64,000 nucleotides of DNA from Chelydra serpentina (lineage: Eukaryota; Chordata; Testudines; Chelydridae). The DNA lies in contig JBAIAC010000007.1 of assembly GCA_037349315.1 (NCBI GenBank), forward strand, positions 23,764,001-23,828,000, given 5' to 3'. The stretch's first letter is position 1; every line of letters starts with the position of its first letter. Position numbers and translations under genes: made by a program. Shown in pieces: positions 12,418-22,825 of this stretch. The notes under the pieces were generated by a model, which ran no database searches, was not told the DNA's origin, and worked only from the letters and a program-made list of their open reading frames with translations.

Positions 12418-12455
12418 GAGCATAAGCTTTCGTGGGTGAATACCCAATTCTTCAG
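12418..12455 (-). ncRNA. Hammerhead-ribozyme-like core, left Penelope terminus
   Basis: On the minus strand the order is CTGAAGA, a stem-loop ATTGGGT-ATTC-ACCCAC, GAAA, then a GC-TTAT-GC mini-stem. This follows the hammerhead order CUGANGA, stem II, GAAA, short stem III. One stem II pair is lost compared with the right-hand copy, and one extra A sits between the CUGANGA box and the stem. Probably inactive; related motifs are known from Penelope-like elements. Confidence 0.35.
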
Positions 12456-13037
12456 ATGCATGCAGTGGAAGTGTCCAGGGGCAGGTATAAATATGCAGGG
12501 ATGAGTCAGGCTAGAGATAACAGGACTCCACTGGCCATCACTTACAGTCCTCAGCTAAAACCTCTCCAACGGATCATCAGTGATCTACAACCCATCCTGA
12601 ACAACGATCCCTCACTTTCACAGACCTTGGGAGGCAGGCCAGTCCTCGCCCACAGACAACCCACCAACCTGAAGCATATTCTCACCAGCAACTACACACC
12701 GCACCATAATAACTCTAACTCAGGAACCAAGCCATGCAACAAACCTCGATGCCAACTCTGCCCACATATCTAGACCAGGGACACCATCACAGGACCTAAC
12801 CAGATCAGCCACACCATCACCGGTTCATTCACCTGCACATCCACCAATGTAATATATGCCATCATGTGCCAGCAATGCCCCGCTGCTATGTACATCGGCC
12901 AAACTGAACAATCCTTAGGCAAAAGGATCAATGGACACAAATCAGATATTAGGAATGGCAATATACAAAAACCTGTAGGAGAACACTTCAATCTCCCTGG
13001 ACACACAATAGCAGATTTAAAGGTAGCCATCCTGTAG
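12432..13037 (+). pseudogene. Penelope-like polymerase C-terminal fragment with GIY-YIG endonuclease
   Basis: One reading frame is interrupted by a single in-frame TAG at 12771-12773. Before it lies a linker with LKPLQRIISDLQPIL and a cysteine cluster KPCNKPRCQLC, as found between the reverse transcriptase and endonuclease of Penelope-like elements. After it comes the GIY-YIG nuclease: VIYAIMCQQC, then MYIGQTEQSLGKRINGHK with the YIG, Arg and His positions of the fold, then GEHFNLPGH. The frame stops at 13035-13037. In this family the GIY-YIG domain nicks the target DNA. The reverse transcriptase that should precede it is missing, and the upstream ATG at 12432 lies in the inverted terminal repeat, so this is a dead fragment. 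Confidence 0.85.
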
Positions 13038-13296
13038 CAAAAAAACTTCAGGACCAGACTTCAAAGAGAAACTGCTGAGCTTCAATTCATTTGCAAATTT
13101 GACACCATCAGATCAGGATTAAACAAAGACTATGAATGGCTAGCCAACTACAAAAGCAGTTTCTCCTCCCTTGGTGTTCACACCTCAACTGCTAAAAGAG
13201 GGCCTCATCCTCCCTGATTGAACTAACCTTGTTATCTCTAGCCTGACTCTTCCCTGCATATTTATACCTGCCCCTGGACACTTCCACTGCATGCAT

Positions 13297-13334
13297 CTGA
13301 AGAAGTGGGTATTCACCCACGAAAGCTTATGCTC
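13297..13334 (+). ncRNA. Hammerhead-ribozyme-like core, right Penelope terminus
   Basis: CTGAAGA (13297-13303) is followed by A, a six-pair stem GTGGGT-ATTC-ACCCAC, GAAA (13321-13324) and AGC-TTAT-GCT as a short stem III, with C next as the possible cleavage-site base. The CUGANGA and GAAA boxes match the hammerhead consensus exactly. Against it are the extra A before stem II and the lack of a clean helix I directly after the cleavage position. Hammerhead motifs with weak stem III are established in Penelope-like elements. Activity of this copy is unproven. Confidence 0.45.
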
Positions 13335-13613
13335 CAATACATCTGTTAGTCTATAAAGGTGCCACAGGACTCTTTGTCGCTTCTGGTAAACTAGTTTACC
13401 TCTGGATAAACTGAGGACTTCACCCTCCAGGGCTATTAATGTAGTACCTGTCACCAGCACTAAGTTCATGCAAAAAGTTATACAAAGGGAAGCTTTACAT
13501 AAATGTGCTCATTCGCACACACTCCGTTGCTTCTGCCTAGAGAGTCCACACCACTGTACTCACATGTCAATGGACCTACAGCAGGGATGAATTCAATCCT
13601 GTTTAAGGTCATA

Positions 13614-13793
13614 ATAGAATCATAGAATATCAGGATTGGAAAGGACCTTAGGAGGTCATCTAGTCTAACCCCCTGCTCAAAGCAGGACCAAGCCCCAATT
13701 TTTGCCCCAGATCCCTAAATGGCCCCCTCAAGGATTGAATTCACAACCCTGGGTTTAGCAGGCCAATGCTCAAACCACTGAACTATCCCTCCC
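13614..13793 (-). repeat. tRNA-derived SINE with CR1-like tail (tortoise Pol III SINE type)
   Basis: On the minus strand the unit starts with a tRNA-like head: tagttcagtggtttgagc corresponds to the Pol III A box and ggttgtgaattcaatcc to the B box. A short unrelated middle follows, and then a tail nearly identical to the CR1 3' end, finishing near atagaatcatag. Head and tail together identify the turtle SINE type that borrows the CR1 retrotransposition machinery. Two other copies lie at 39.77 and 50.85 kb. Confidence 0.85.
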
Positions 13794-14165
13794 CCCTGTA
13801 TTTCTCCCGGTGGGTGCTCCGCACTCTACTCTGTCCCTTCCCTCAAGGCCCCACCCTCAGTCCACCTTTTCCCACCCCCGCTCCACCCTTTCTCCCAAAG
13901 CCCTGCCCTCACTTGGGCTCTTCCTACCCCACTCTGCCTCCTCCCCCTGAAGCCCTACTCCCACACTGCTCCTTCCGCTTTGCCCCTCCTCTCCCAAGCG
14001 CCTCCCACCCGCCAAACAGCTGATAAGGGGCCAGTCCCGGGGCCAGAACTACTGTGGCTGGTGGGTGCTGAGTGCCCCCTATTTCCCGCTTCCCCCCCCC
14101 CCCCCCATGAGTGCTTGAGCCCCGGAGCACCCACAGAGTCAGTGCCTCCGCCATAATGTTGCTCA
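13794..14165. repeat. Strand-asymmetric C-rich repeat
   Basis: The plus strand is strongly C/T-rich, with a C homopolymer near 14091-14106, and ends in a gcccc/ggggc pair of inverted words around 'gagccccggagcacccac'. The 'gtgggtgctgagtgccc' and 'gagcacccacagagtcagtgcc' segments are imperfect inverted copies. It looks like a GC-rich interspersed element. The open frames across it are low-complexity artefacts. Confidence 0.4.
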
Positions 14166-14695
14166 TTGTAATGTCTTCAGTGTTTGCTGACTTTAAAGAA
14201 AAAAGGAATCCATCACTCTTTAATGCCTAAAAGTTTGCTTCCCTGTTTTAATAGCACTGATGCCACTTTTACTACCAACACCATCATGGAATACTTTTGG
14301 CCTGGAAAGTGGACAGCCATGTCTATTTCTGAGACAATTCATGGACACATTCACAAATACAGTAAAAACAATAGAAATAGGATTTTTAGTCCATTAGCTT
14401 CAATGACAGAGAATCAAGTCCAGGCTTTCAGATGATGGGATTTAAATGTATTGCCTTTTAAAATGCCTCTTACATGAGCCAACTTTACCTATATTTCAAA
14501 TGTGTTGGTGTATTTCTGTTGGACAAATAGAGGGAAACAGACACCTTGCATCAATTTTTTAAAATGGAGCCATTTTAAAGTCTTTTCTTCAATGGAGTCT
14601 TGTTGTCAGTGGAACTTATCCCTACATGTTTGAAAGCATGATGATTTTTCTACTTTTCTATTTTCCAAGGTCCAAACCAGCCTGAAAATAAGGCA
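14166..14695. other. Unannotated stretch
   Basis: The 83-codon frame at 14184-14435 has no recognisable domain or flanking splice sites, and nothing else stands out. Confidence 0.35.
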
Positions 14696-14890
14696 GTAGT
14701 TGCAAGTTCCCTGGTTCACCATTCTGCCCTCTCTAGCTCTTTGTATGCCTCCACTGGCTTCCCCCTTCTCCACAGTGCACTTCTAGGATTCACCTTTGAA
14801 GTTCTTCATGATTTAACCTCTCCCACCTATTATATCTATTACCTTATTGAACTGCTGACCCCTACCTCCACTCTGCCAATGGTGCTAGTG
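14696..14890 (+). pseudogene. L2-type LINE C-terminal relic
   Basis: The wording 'cctccactggcttcccccttctcc' and 'gaagttcttcatgatttaacctctcccacctatta' corresponds to the L2 ORF2 C-terminal text LHWLPxxxRIxFKxLxxxxKxLHxLxPxYL, here decayed to TGFPLLHSA...FEVLHDLTSPTYY. It is ancient and short and no longer coding. Confidence 0.5.
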
Positions 14891-15116
14891 TCAGTTGTCT
14901 GCCATCCCTTATGTGGGGGAAGGGTGAGCGCGGGGGGGAGGGAACACTCAAAATGCAGTCAAATTCTGTAAAGCCATCATTTGGATTTTCTCCCAAAGAC
15001 TTACTTTTGCCACAAGCCAAGACTACTGCCACCTGAGCAAACTGTTACCCTGATCTCTTCTCTCACTCCCCCACCCCAAATACCCATTTAAAACATTACA
15101 CTATCACATAAAGTTA

Positions 15117-15240
15117 CAGTGGTTCAAAATCTACCAGGCAATCCAACATCTCATAAAATCTCTGTCCTAAACTGGCTTCCAAAGCATGGCTTAACATGCA
15201 CACAACATGGTTTACAATGCCTTTTCTACTCCAGACAATA
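15117..15240 (+). repeat. Unclassified repeat, copy 1
   Basis: The segment containing 'aatctaccaggcaatccaacatctcataaa' and 'aagcatggcttaacatgca' has a second copy at 16499-16602 in the same orientation. No family was recognised. Confidence 0.5.
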
Positions 15241-15282
15241 TTGTTAATTTCATCTACCTGTTGCATCTTGTCATAAACTTAA

Positions 15283-15400
15283 GTTGGGAGCACTCTGGGG
15301 AAGGGACTGTCTTCTAATTACATATTTGTACAGCATCTAGCACAGTGGGGCCCTGGTCCTTGATTAGAGCCCATAAATAATGTATTTATTATGTGTATTA
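15283..15400 (+). repeat. Amniote-type interspersed repeat fragment
   Basis: The wording 'gggaagggactgtctt', 'tgtacagcatctagcacagtggggcc' and 'aataatgtatttatta' recurs at about 8975-9080 (same strand) and at 50020-50155 (reverse). It is an old, dispersed non-coding repeat whose family I cannot name with certainty. Confidence 0.55.
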
Positions 15401-17107
15401 ATTATCTTAATTCTCCATTGAGCATTACTTCTGCATAGAATCATGAACACCTGCAGAGAGTTGGGAAAATCCTACTCTCAATTAAGTCAGTGGCCAAACA
15501 CACGCACCCCTAACCTTTCATTGATGTCAGTGGGAGCAGATGTGAGCCCAGAACTACGAACAAAAATTGCCAGCAATACAGGTTTCTTTAAATATATCCA
15601 GAGTACACATTTTGAAGCAAAGATCACTCTTTAGGAAATTTGAAGGTGCTAAGCTCAAGGGAGACAAAGAAATGTTACATAAAAATCAAAATTTCAAACC
15701 ACAATAACTTTAAGTGACCTCAACTAACAGAATAATTTGAAAGCAAAGAATGAGATTTTTGTACAGTCCAAAGAAAAGCCATCAGTGAAGATCTGCCAAT
15801 TTTCAATGCACACAAAACTTTTCAAGCCAATAACGTAATTGTGCAAAAATAGAGCTTCATAAAAGAAGCTGATTCCCTCCTGATCTATGGCGAGGCCACA
15901 CAGTAACTGCATAAAGCATATGTGTCTTATCCAACCCAAGTGAGCCTTCATGGTTACAGGCCTTCAGAAGCTCTACAAGCTATACGGTCTACCAAGCCAC
16001 AAAGGTTCTTTCAGTTCCCTGGGGAAATTAACCACTCAGTAACATGAACATTAGGCATTTCAAAGCTATAAGACCTGAATCTGGGATACCATCTAGCTCA
16101 TTTCCATTGGGCACTTCAGAATGATATTGGAAAAAAAATTCAGGGATCGCAGTACAAGGAAGGACAGATTCTTTTTTGGCTGACTCAAAAATCAGCTGAT
16201 CAAGAGAGATCTTTAAAGGAACCATACTGTCATCCACAGCACTTTCCGGGCATTTTAAGAATTGAGACAATCTATTTTAAGGGAGCATTTCCTTTCCCAT
16301 TACCCCCCTATCTAGATAGCCTAATCTTATCCAAGGAAAGAGAAGAAAAGAGGGATTTAATGACAGACACTAGGAGAATCAGGACAAGTAAGCAAGGAAG
16401 CCAAACAAGACTGGAAAGTACAGCACTTAAATGTAATACACAGGGTAGGATCAGGGCCGTCACAAACCAGAGCCACCTATTTAAAATCAAATAATGGTTA
16501 CAATGTTTTAAAAATCTATCAAGCAATCCAGCATCTCATAAATGTCCTATGCTGACCTCTGAAGCATGGATTAACATTTATGATGCCTTTTCAACCCCAA
16601 TTTTCAAGAACAGTGGAGCGAAGTATGATTGTAACTATGCATGCTACAGAAAGATGGCACCATTTTCCATTATGACTGCAACACCTGGCTATGTATCAGG
16701 GACAATAATAATGGCAAAAGTGGGCAAAAAGTACAAAAGTAAGTACATATGTATAAGGCTGGTAGATGTAAATACGGTCTTTCTACCAACAGAAAGGTGT
16801 CTAGAATTTCCATGTGGATTTAGTGTAGGAGGAATCAGTAAGAGCCTAGCTAAACAGCAACACTAGAGGAGAAAAGTATATCCAAAATACACTCATGCAC
16901 ACACAGTTTCTAATGAAGGCTAAGATTTTCAAAGCTGCTTAAGGAGATTTAGATGCCCAAGTTTTATTAACATTAATTTTGAGAAATCTCAGCCCAGGAG
17001 TCCAGTCCTGTCCTATTGAAGCCAGTGGGTATTTTGCTGGGGCCCTAAAACAGAGCTTTTTTTAAAAAAAAAAAGGGGGGGGGGAAATGGTCTTATAAGT
17101 AAGGTGT
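15401..17107. other. AT-rich unannotated stretch with one repeat copy
   Basis: The second copy of the 15.1 kb repeat lies at 16499-16602. A poly-A/poly-G run lies at about 17063-17092. The 105-codon frame at 16549-16866 starts in that repeat and shows no domain. I see no exon or RNA gene. Confidence 0.4.
16499..16602 (+). repeat. Unclassified repeat, copy 2
   Basis: It shares 'aatctatcaagcaatccagcatctcataaa' and 'aagcatggattaacatttatgatgcc' with copy 1 at 15117-15240, with scattered substitutions and small gaps. Confidence 0.5.
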
Positions 17108-17270
17108 TAGGTTGGGACTCAGGAGACCTAGATTCAAATCCATGCTCTGACAGAGATTTTATATGTGACCTTGGGAAAGTCACTTATATAGCCTCCATTT
17201 CTCATCAGCAAAATAGGGATAATAGTACCATCCTACCTTACAGGAGTATTGTGAGGTCCTCATATACATG
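17108..17270 (+). repeat. MIR SINE
   Basis: Typical MIR core wording runs 'ggactcaggagacctagattcaaatcc', 'gtgaccttgggaaagtcactt', 'catttctcatcagcaaaatagggataatagtacc' and 'gaggtcctcatata'. Ancient tRNA-derived SINE, inactive. Confidence 0.8.
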
Positions 17271-18799
17271 GTGATGCAGCCATATGAACCTAAGATCTAA
17301 ATATTAGAGCTGGGCTCAAACTGCACAGTTTAGGTCTCAATCCATAGTTAGAGTTCAAGGGTATTCAAAGCTGGAGCTTTGGTTCAGCCATTAGAGAGAG
17401 TGAGAGCATTCACCCACAAAGTTCAGATTTGGTTCTGAACTTCCCCAAATTTGGGGATCTGTGATTTTGGTTCAGGATCATTTCCAATTTAAACAGAGAC
17501 TTATCTTTTAAGAATGACATTATCCATATAATATGTTCAACACCATAGAAAAATTAACAGTATGTGAACATGAGTCACATGAAATAGTGATTGTATCATG
17601 TAATACTTTTAAGTTCAACAATAGAGGTATATATATTGAATGACATTTATTTGTTTAATCTGTTTTTGTTTACTGTGTTGCTAAATGCCAGGTTTAGTTA
17701 GATATGTAGTTACTGTGCATTTAACTACCTCCTGCAGTCTAGGCACCTAGACCTGGGAAATGGATAAATTACCCTGGAGTTCATCTTGTGATCTCGCTCT
17801 CAAGGGAACCCTGCTGCAGGTTGTGCCAAAATGCAGAGACATCTGTTTCACTGCTTTTTAATGTTTCAGGCATCAGTTTTAATAAAAAGTTGGGAAGAAA
17901 ATAGTTTAGGCAGGTGATTGGTTATTCCTGGAATTCTAACTCAGATTCAAATTAAGCTCTTTGCAGAAATTATTTCACAAGAATAATAGAAATTTTAAAA
18001 AAACCATGAACAAGACATTTCTGCCCTTACAACTTCAATGGCATCTTCCTCCTGCCAACTCTTGTAACACACCCATCAATAAGCCTGACATGAAATGTCA
18101 GAACCTAATTCTAGGAGTAAATTCGGATTGGCTTCCAAGTTCCCTAAACAAGAATAATCTGCCATTAAATGTTTGAGTTGCCCGCAACAAGTCCACTAAA
18201 AATGCATTTAAATCACAGATCTAACTCCCCTAGGAAACAGAAAACATCCAAGTGAGATCCCAATCGATAGAGTTCAGCACTCAGCATCTATAGGGTCAAG
18301 AGAGAATCCAGAGACTATTTTTTACAAGACAAGATGACAACTAGCAACTGGAATAAGTTTTGTACTTGCTGTTTAGTAAATCTTTCTGCAGCACATGTAT
18401 AAAGAGAGTTGCTCTCTCAATCTAAGAATTTGTATCTGAAACCAAGAACTCTTGTGCATTACCTTGTTTTCAGTCTCTTTTAGCCCGAGACTAAGATTAA
18501 AGTTTGACAAGTTACTGGCTGGGACTTTGGGAGTTTAAAGGATGTGAATAAAGTTACATTTGAAGTCAAAACTTGCATACTGTTGATAAATCAATGGTAT
18601 TAATGTGGTTGTTCATTTTCGATGCCTCAGAGCAGAAAAGTTGGAATAGTTATGAAAGCAAAGGAGAATTTGAAGAGCATAATACAGGTTTTTGTATTAC
18701 AATAGTGAGATAAGAGCCCTACTCTGTAGGCAATGTACAGAGACAATGAGAGGCACCTCAGGCCTTGATGAGCTCACTATTTAGATTGTCTTATAATGA
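17271..18799. other. AT-rich unannotated stretch
   Basis: No coding exon, RNA gene or complete mobile element is recognised. The part at 18380-18560 contains tataaagagagttgctctctc and a later aataaag, which could be an LTR fragment, but the evidence is too thin to call it. Confidence 0.35.
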
Positions 18800-18945
18800 A
18801 AGCATGGGAGAAAAAAAATATTATCCCCATTTTACAGATGAGGAACTGAGGATATATATTAAGTGACTTAATTAAGGCCACACAGGGAGTGGCTGATCTG
18901 AGAAGTGAACCCAGATCTCCTGAATCAGAGTCTTAAACATAAGAA
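18800..18945 (-). repeat. MIR SINE
   Basis: The reversed MIR wording is clear: ccccattttacagatgagg, aagtgacttaattaaggccacacaggg and gaacccagatctcctga. Ancient and inactive. Confidence 0.75.
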
Positions 18946-19628
18946 TGTCCTTTGTCTATTCAAAAATACTGTTCACACTGATTTTAAAGAAATACTGTGT
19001 TTAAGCATAGTAGTAACAGTGGATATTGTTACAGCTTTTACATTAAAACCTTTCAAAATGTAGTAATCGTTTGGGCAAATGATCATTTGTTGCAAACTGG
19101 GAATATGATCTAGGCTAGTCTGTTATAGCTTTAAAAAAAAACCCTGAAAAAGGTACTGGGTGAAAAGGGGAGGTATATTCTACAGGCAAAGGAATAATGT
19201 TTACATCAGCATTATGTATAGTGTCGCTGAAGTATTAAAATGGCTGTGAGAATTAAAATACCTAGCTCTTATCTAGTGCTTTAAATAACATATTATTACT
19301 ATACATTGAGAAAGGTGTATTTATCCAGATATAGTGTTTATTAAATAAGACTAATGGAGGTGGGTGCTTTATAAAAAAAAAGTTTCTGAATGCACAATAA
19401 AAAGGGCTCTCTTCTTGGCAAAATGTTTGGGAACCAATCCTGCTGCCACTTGAGTCAATGAGAACATCACTAACTTCTGTGGGAACAGGACTGGGCTCTC
19501 ATTGTGTTAACTGCAATATACTAACAAAAAATGTCTAGATATCTGTTGTTTCTTTAAAATTTACAGTATTCCTCACAAGTCTAAAGCTTGAATAACTAAA
19601 TATAACATGTACATCAGCATAATGACTG

Positions 19629-19726
19629 TTGGGCCTGATTCTGATCTCAGTTACATCAGTATATATGCCACTTAAGTCAGAGTTACTCTGAATTTACACT
19701 GGTATAACGGAGATCAGAGTCTGCCA
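19629..19726. repeat. Short palindromic ancient repeat
   Basis: 'gattctgatctcagttacatcag' on the left pairs with reversed 'ttacactggtataacggagatcagagtc' on the right, around a central acttaagtcagagtta. The same layout recurs at 11.76, 51.49 and 54.98 kb. Confidence 0.55.
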
Positions 19727-19756
19727 CTTTTGTTTTCTTTCTATGCTTTGATGGTG

Positions 19757-19962
19757 GACTCAGCCTTTAAGGCCAGAGAGGCCATCATGATCATCTACTC
19801 TGACCTCCAGCACATCATAGGCCACAGAACCTTACCTACCAACTACTGAAACAGGTCCATAATCTCTGGCTGAGTTGCTGAAGTCCTCAAATTTTGACTT
19901 GAAGACTTCAAGTCACAGATAATCCATCATTTACTCTAGTTCAACCAGCAAGTGCTCCATGC
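19757..19962 (-). repeat. CR1-type LINE 3' fragment
   Basis: Wording such as 'aggccatcatgatcatctactctgacctccagcacat' and 'ggccacagaac' matches the reversed CR1 3' UTR subfamily also seen at 22965-23078. Non-coding. Confidence 0.7.
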
Positions 19963-20798
19963 TGCAGAGGAAGGCGAAAGGTGCACCTGCTGCTAGCAAG
20001 CACACTGTATGAGGGATGTTGTGTATTGTGAATTTTTTTCCTCCATTGCACTGAGTGTAGAGAATTGATTGCTACAATGTACCTTATTATTTTTTTTAAA
20101 AAGAAAAGGTGTAAATCTGAAATAAATGTTGAGCCATACCCTGCCCCTGAGCCATCCTTCATCTGTACCCATTTATATCTATAGGAGTGGCACACTGAGC
20201 CAGATCCTCAGCTGGTGTAAATCAACATAGCTCATGAACTGTAGAGGGAGGGGTCTCTAGACAAAGAGTCACAACTTCCATTTTAAAGCAGCCCACTAAT
20301 TAGTTAGAGATGAGTACGAACAGCAATTTATGCTAATATATTTATTATTCCTAATCCATGGCAAATTATTGAAGTGTTGTCCTATTAAATGCAGTTATTA
20401 GTGGAGAATGTTTTCTGTGTTGGAAGCAATCCAAATCAATTGCTCCAATATTCTAATGATTCAGCTGAGTCACATGACTGGATGTTGCTGTGTGTCTTCC
20501 ACTTAGAAACATTCTAATCATTCCCCACTTGTAATTGCTCTCAAAATGTTACTCAGAGTTCTGGAGAAAACGGAGATTGTGGGAGCATTTTGAAACAAGA
20601 GGCACCATGGCATCAGGAGTAGAGAATCTGTAAGTCAGTCATGGTGGGCAGACGGCACTGTGAGCTACTGCGACCACTGGCAGATGGCAATAAGAATTTG
20701 GATAAGGCAAAAATGGTGGTTGTAAACGGATTAGAACCATGAAGATACTACTAATGATGATCATTCCTTTCTGATGGTTTTCTTACTAACTTGAGGTT
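19963..20798. other. AT-rich unannotated stretch
   Basis: A short 'gatcctcagctggtgtaaatcaacatagctc' piece at about 20193-20230 is half of the palindromic repeat family described at 19629. Nothing else is recognisable. Confidence 0.4.
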
Positions 20799-20858
20799 CA
20801 ATCACCCCATCCTATGGAAAGCTACATAGGAGTAGCAATAATGCACATTTTCAAAGCA

Positions 20859-21301
20859 GGTTGTTTGATGGGTGGGAGTTACTCCACTTGGAATAAGCAG
20901 GGGGTTCAGTCTCCAGCATTCTTGCAAGATTTTCTTGAAGTCTGAGCCATCCACATAGGAGCCCTAGGCCTGGCTCTGTAGCTTCCCAATACCCAATGTC
21001 TTGGCTTTTTTGGAGTTTTGTTGGCCAGACATGCCATTCTATCAGCTGCCCCAGGAACATTCCATAAAAGGGAGAGTTTCATCCTGGGGCAGCTGATAGA
21101 ATGGCATGTCTGGCCAACAAAACTCCAAAAAAGCCAAGAAATTGGGTATTGGGAAGCTACAGAGCCAGGCCTAGGGCTCCTATGTGGATGGCTCAGACTT
21201 CAAGAAAATCTTGCAAGAATGCTGGAGACTGAACCCCCTGCTTATTCCAAGTGGTGTAACTCCTCTCCCCCCCCCCCCCCATTCCATCCATCCAACAACC
21301 T
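20859..21301. repeat. Near-perfect inverted repeat (palindrome), arms about 200 bp
   Basis: The left arm 20859-21056 and right arm 21082-21301 are reverse complements, separated by a 25-base spacer. Over the first 178 bases from the spacer I count two mismatches. The outer part of the right arm is expanded by a poly-C run at about 21266-21281. A weaker inverted match continues outside (about 20801-20825 with 21380-21404), so the whole structure spans about 600 bp. Long open frames across the arms mirror each other and have no domain I recognise. The high arm identity means recent formation or gene conversion. I see no terminal motif or target duplication of a known transposon. Confidence 0.8.
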
Positions 21302-21404
21302 GGAGACACCTTCATGAGGGAAACCTCACTGACTTTTTTCTTGCCATCTTAGGAATAGCAATAATGCACTTTTTCAGTGTGGCTTTCCATATGATGGGGT
21401 GATT

Positions 21405-22408
21405 GGTATAGTGATGATATACATCCCACCTGCTCTCAACTCATCCACCCTCATTGTCTGTGTGGGGAATGACTCCTCTTCCCATGACTACAGAACATAC
21501 TATTGTTAAAAAGGAGCTTGCAGCAACTGCTCAGATGCTGGTGAATCTCACCACTGATAAACAACATTTGAGGGCCAGATGGACTAAGGGCAAACCCATG
21601 CCCTTCTAGCTCTCCAATATTAAAAAAACCCAAAACATATGGATCCCCATTCTTTATATTTCCCCATCTTCCTTCACAGCCTTGGGGTTCTTTTTGTAAC
21701 TAGCATTGCCAGGACTTCAGTGTTCTCTGTTTGATACAACAGCTCCAACAACAATAATAATAAATAATAATAATAATGTTTGCAAAAGTACACAATACAC
21801 CGCACCCCCGCTAGAATGCAGGGTTTCGGAGCCATGCACGGTACCGCGTTAATGCGTGGGGGAGGAGGGTATTACCATGGATCCCAATGTAAACAATTTA
21901 TTTTGGAATCCATGCTTGCCCCCGCGCTAATACCAAATTCACGCTATAGTGGCACACAGTCTAGTAAAATAAAAGAGGCAAGTTGAAACAGTATAGGCTC
22001 CGCTCTGAATTCTAGAATCTTAATGAGTCTCCCTCTCCCCATCATCCAGGTTAAAACTGTCATCAATTGCATGATCCTCATGGTATTTAAAAATCCATAT
22101 CCATAACTTTTGATAATTAGGGGATTATTTTATTTTTGCATGTAAGTGAGTTGGATAGATGTTGGTGAGAAGGTAAATAAAAGAACAAACTTTGCCAAGG
22201 ACCTTGAGAGATGCAAAGTGAAGCACTGGGCTGCCTGGGAAGCTAATAAAACAGGAGCTCAGCAACAACACAGCAGTAACACAGAGAACTAGTGGACTCA
22301 AGAACTTGCATTCCCCCAGGGATTGTGAAGTTTGCCTCCCCAAGCACACATACCCAAGCATCCATGTAAATAAACTTTTATATTGATATGTACACACAGA
22401 CAAACATA
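21405..22408. other. Unannotated stretch with an AAT microsatellite
   Basis: An (AAT)n-like microsatellite lies at about 21748-21778. The segment at 21780-21960 (caccgcacccccgctagaatgc ... cgcgttaatgcgtggg) is more CG-rich and may be a repeat fragment. No exon is recognised. Confidence 0.4.
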
Positions 22409-22416
22409 CAAGGGGA

Positions 22417-22579
22417 CCCTGTTCCCTCTAAGCTGTGCGCATGTGCATGCGCACACAGATCCTAAACCCCGCGCACATGGCGAAACACAATGCGCACAAA
22501 AATTTGCACAGAAACACAACAATTTGCACAGAAGACATTTTTTGCGCACACGGCCTGTCAAAAATTAGAGGGAACATTG
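22417..22579. mobile_element. hAT-type MITE with target-site duplication
   Basis: Ends CCCTGTTCCCTCTAA and, reversed, CAATGTTCCCTCTAA form terminal inverted repeats. The flanks caagggga (22409-22416) and caaggggg (22580-22587) agree at 7 of 8 positions, as expected of a hAT 8-bp duplication. The interior is alternating purine/pyrimidine (gtgcgcatgtgcatgcgcacac) and non-coding. Confidence 0.8.
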
Positions 22580-22825
22580 CAAGGGGGCCAGAGTAGCTAG
22601 GATACACAGTAGATAGATGATTAATAAGCAGTTCCCAAACCTAAACCCTATTACAATATACACACACTTTTGTCTTTAGAACAAATAAAAAGAAGTTATT
22701 TGGGGTAAAAAAGTCATCCCTGGGCGCGTGGATGTTTTAAAACCTATTTTCAGGATTTTCCTTAAAATGGGAAGGATAATTTTGTGGTTTAGGCACAACA
22801 CTAGGAGTCAGGAACTGCAATTACT

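Larger units (their letters stand above)
12334..13381 (+). mobile_element. Penelope-like element, 5'-truncated, with inverted terminal repeats
   Basis: The insertion is flanked by an 11-base direct repeat TCTGGTAAACT (12323-12333 and 13382-13392). Its two ends are inverted copies of one another: 12362-12517 on the minus strand matches 13235-13384 on the plus strand with few mismatches. The interior encodes the endonuclease half of a Penelope-like polymerase. Inverted terminal copies and 5' truncation are typical of Penelope insertions. The reverse transcriptase is absent. Confidence 0.85.

Noticed and set aside
20851..21317. Mirror-image 69- and 99-codon frames as duplicate genes
   Set aside because: Both come from the two arms of one palindrome and have no recognisable domain or splice context.
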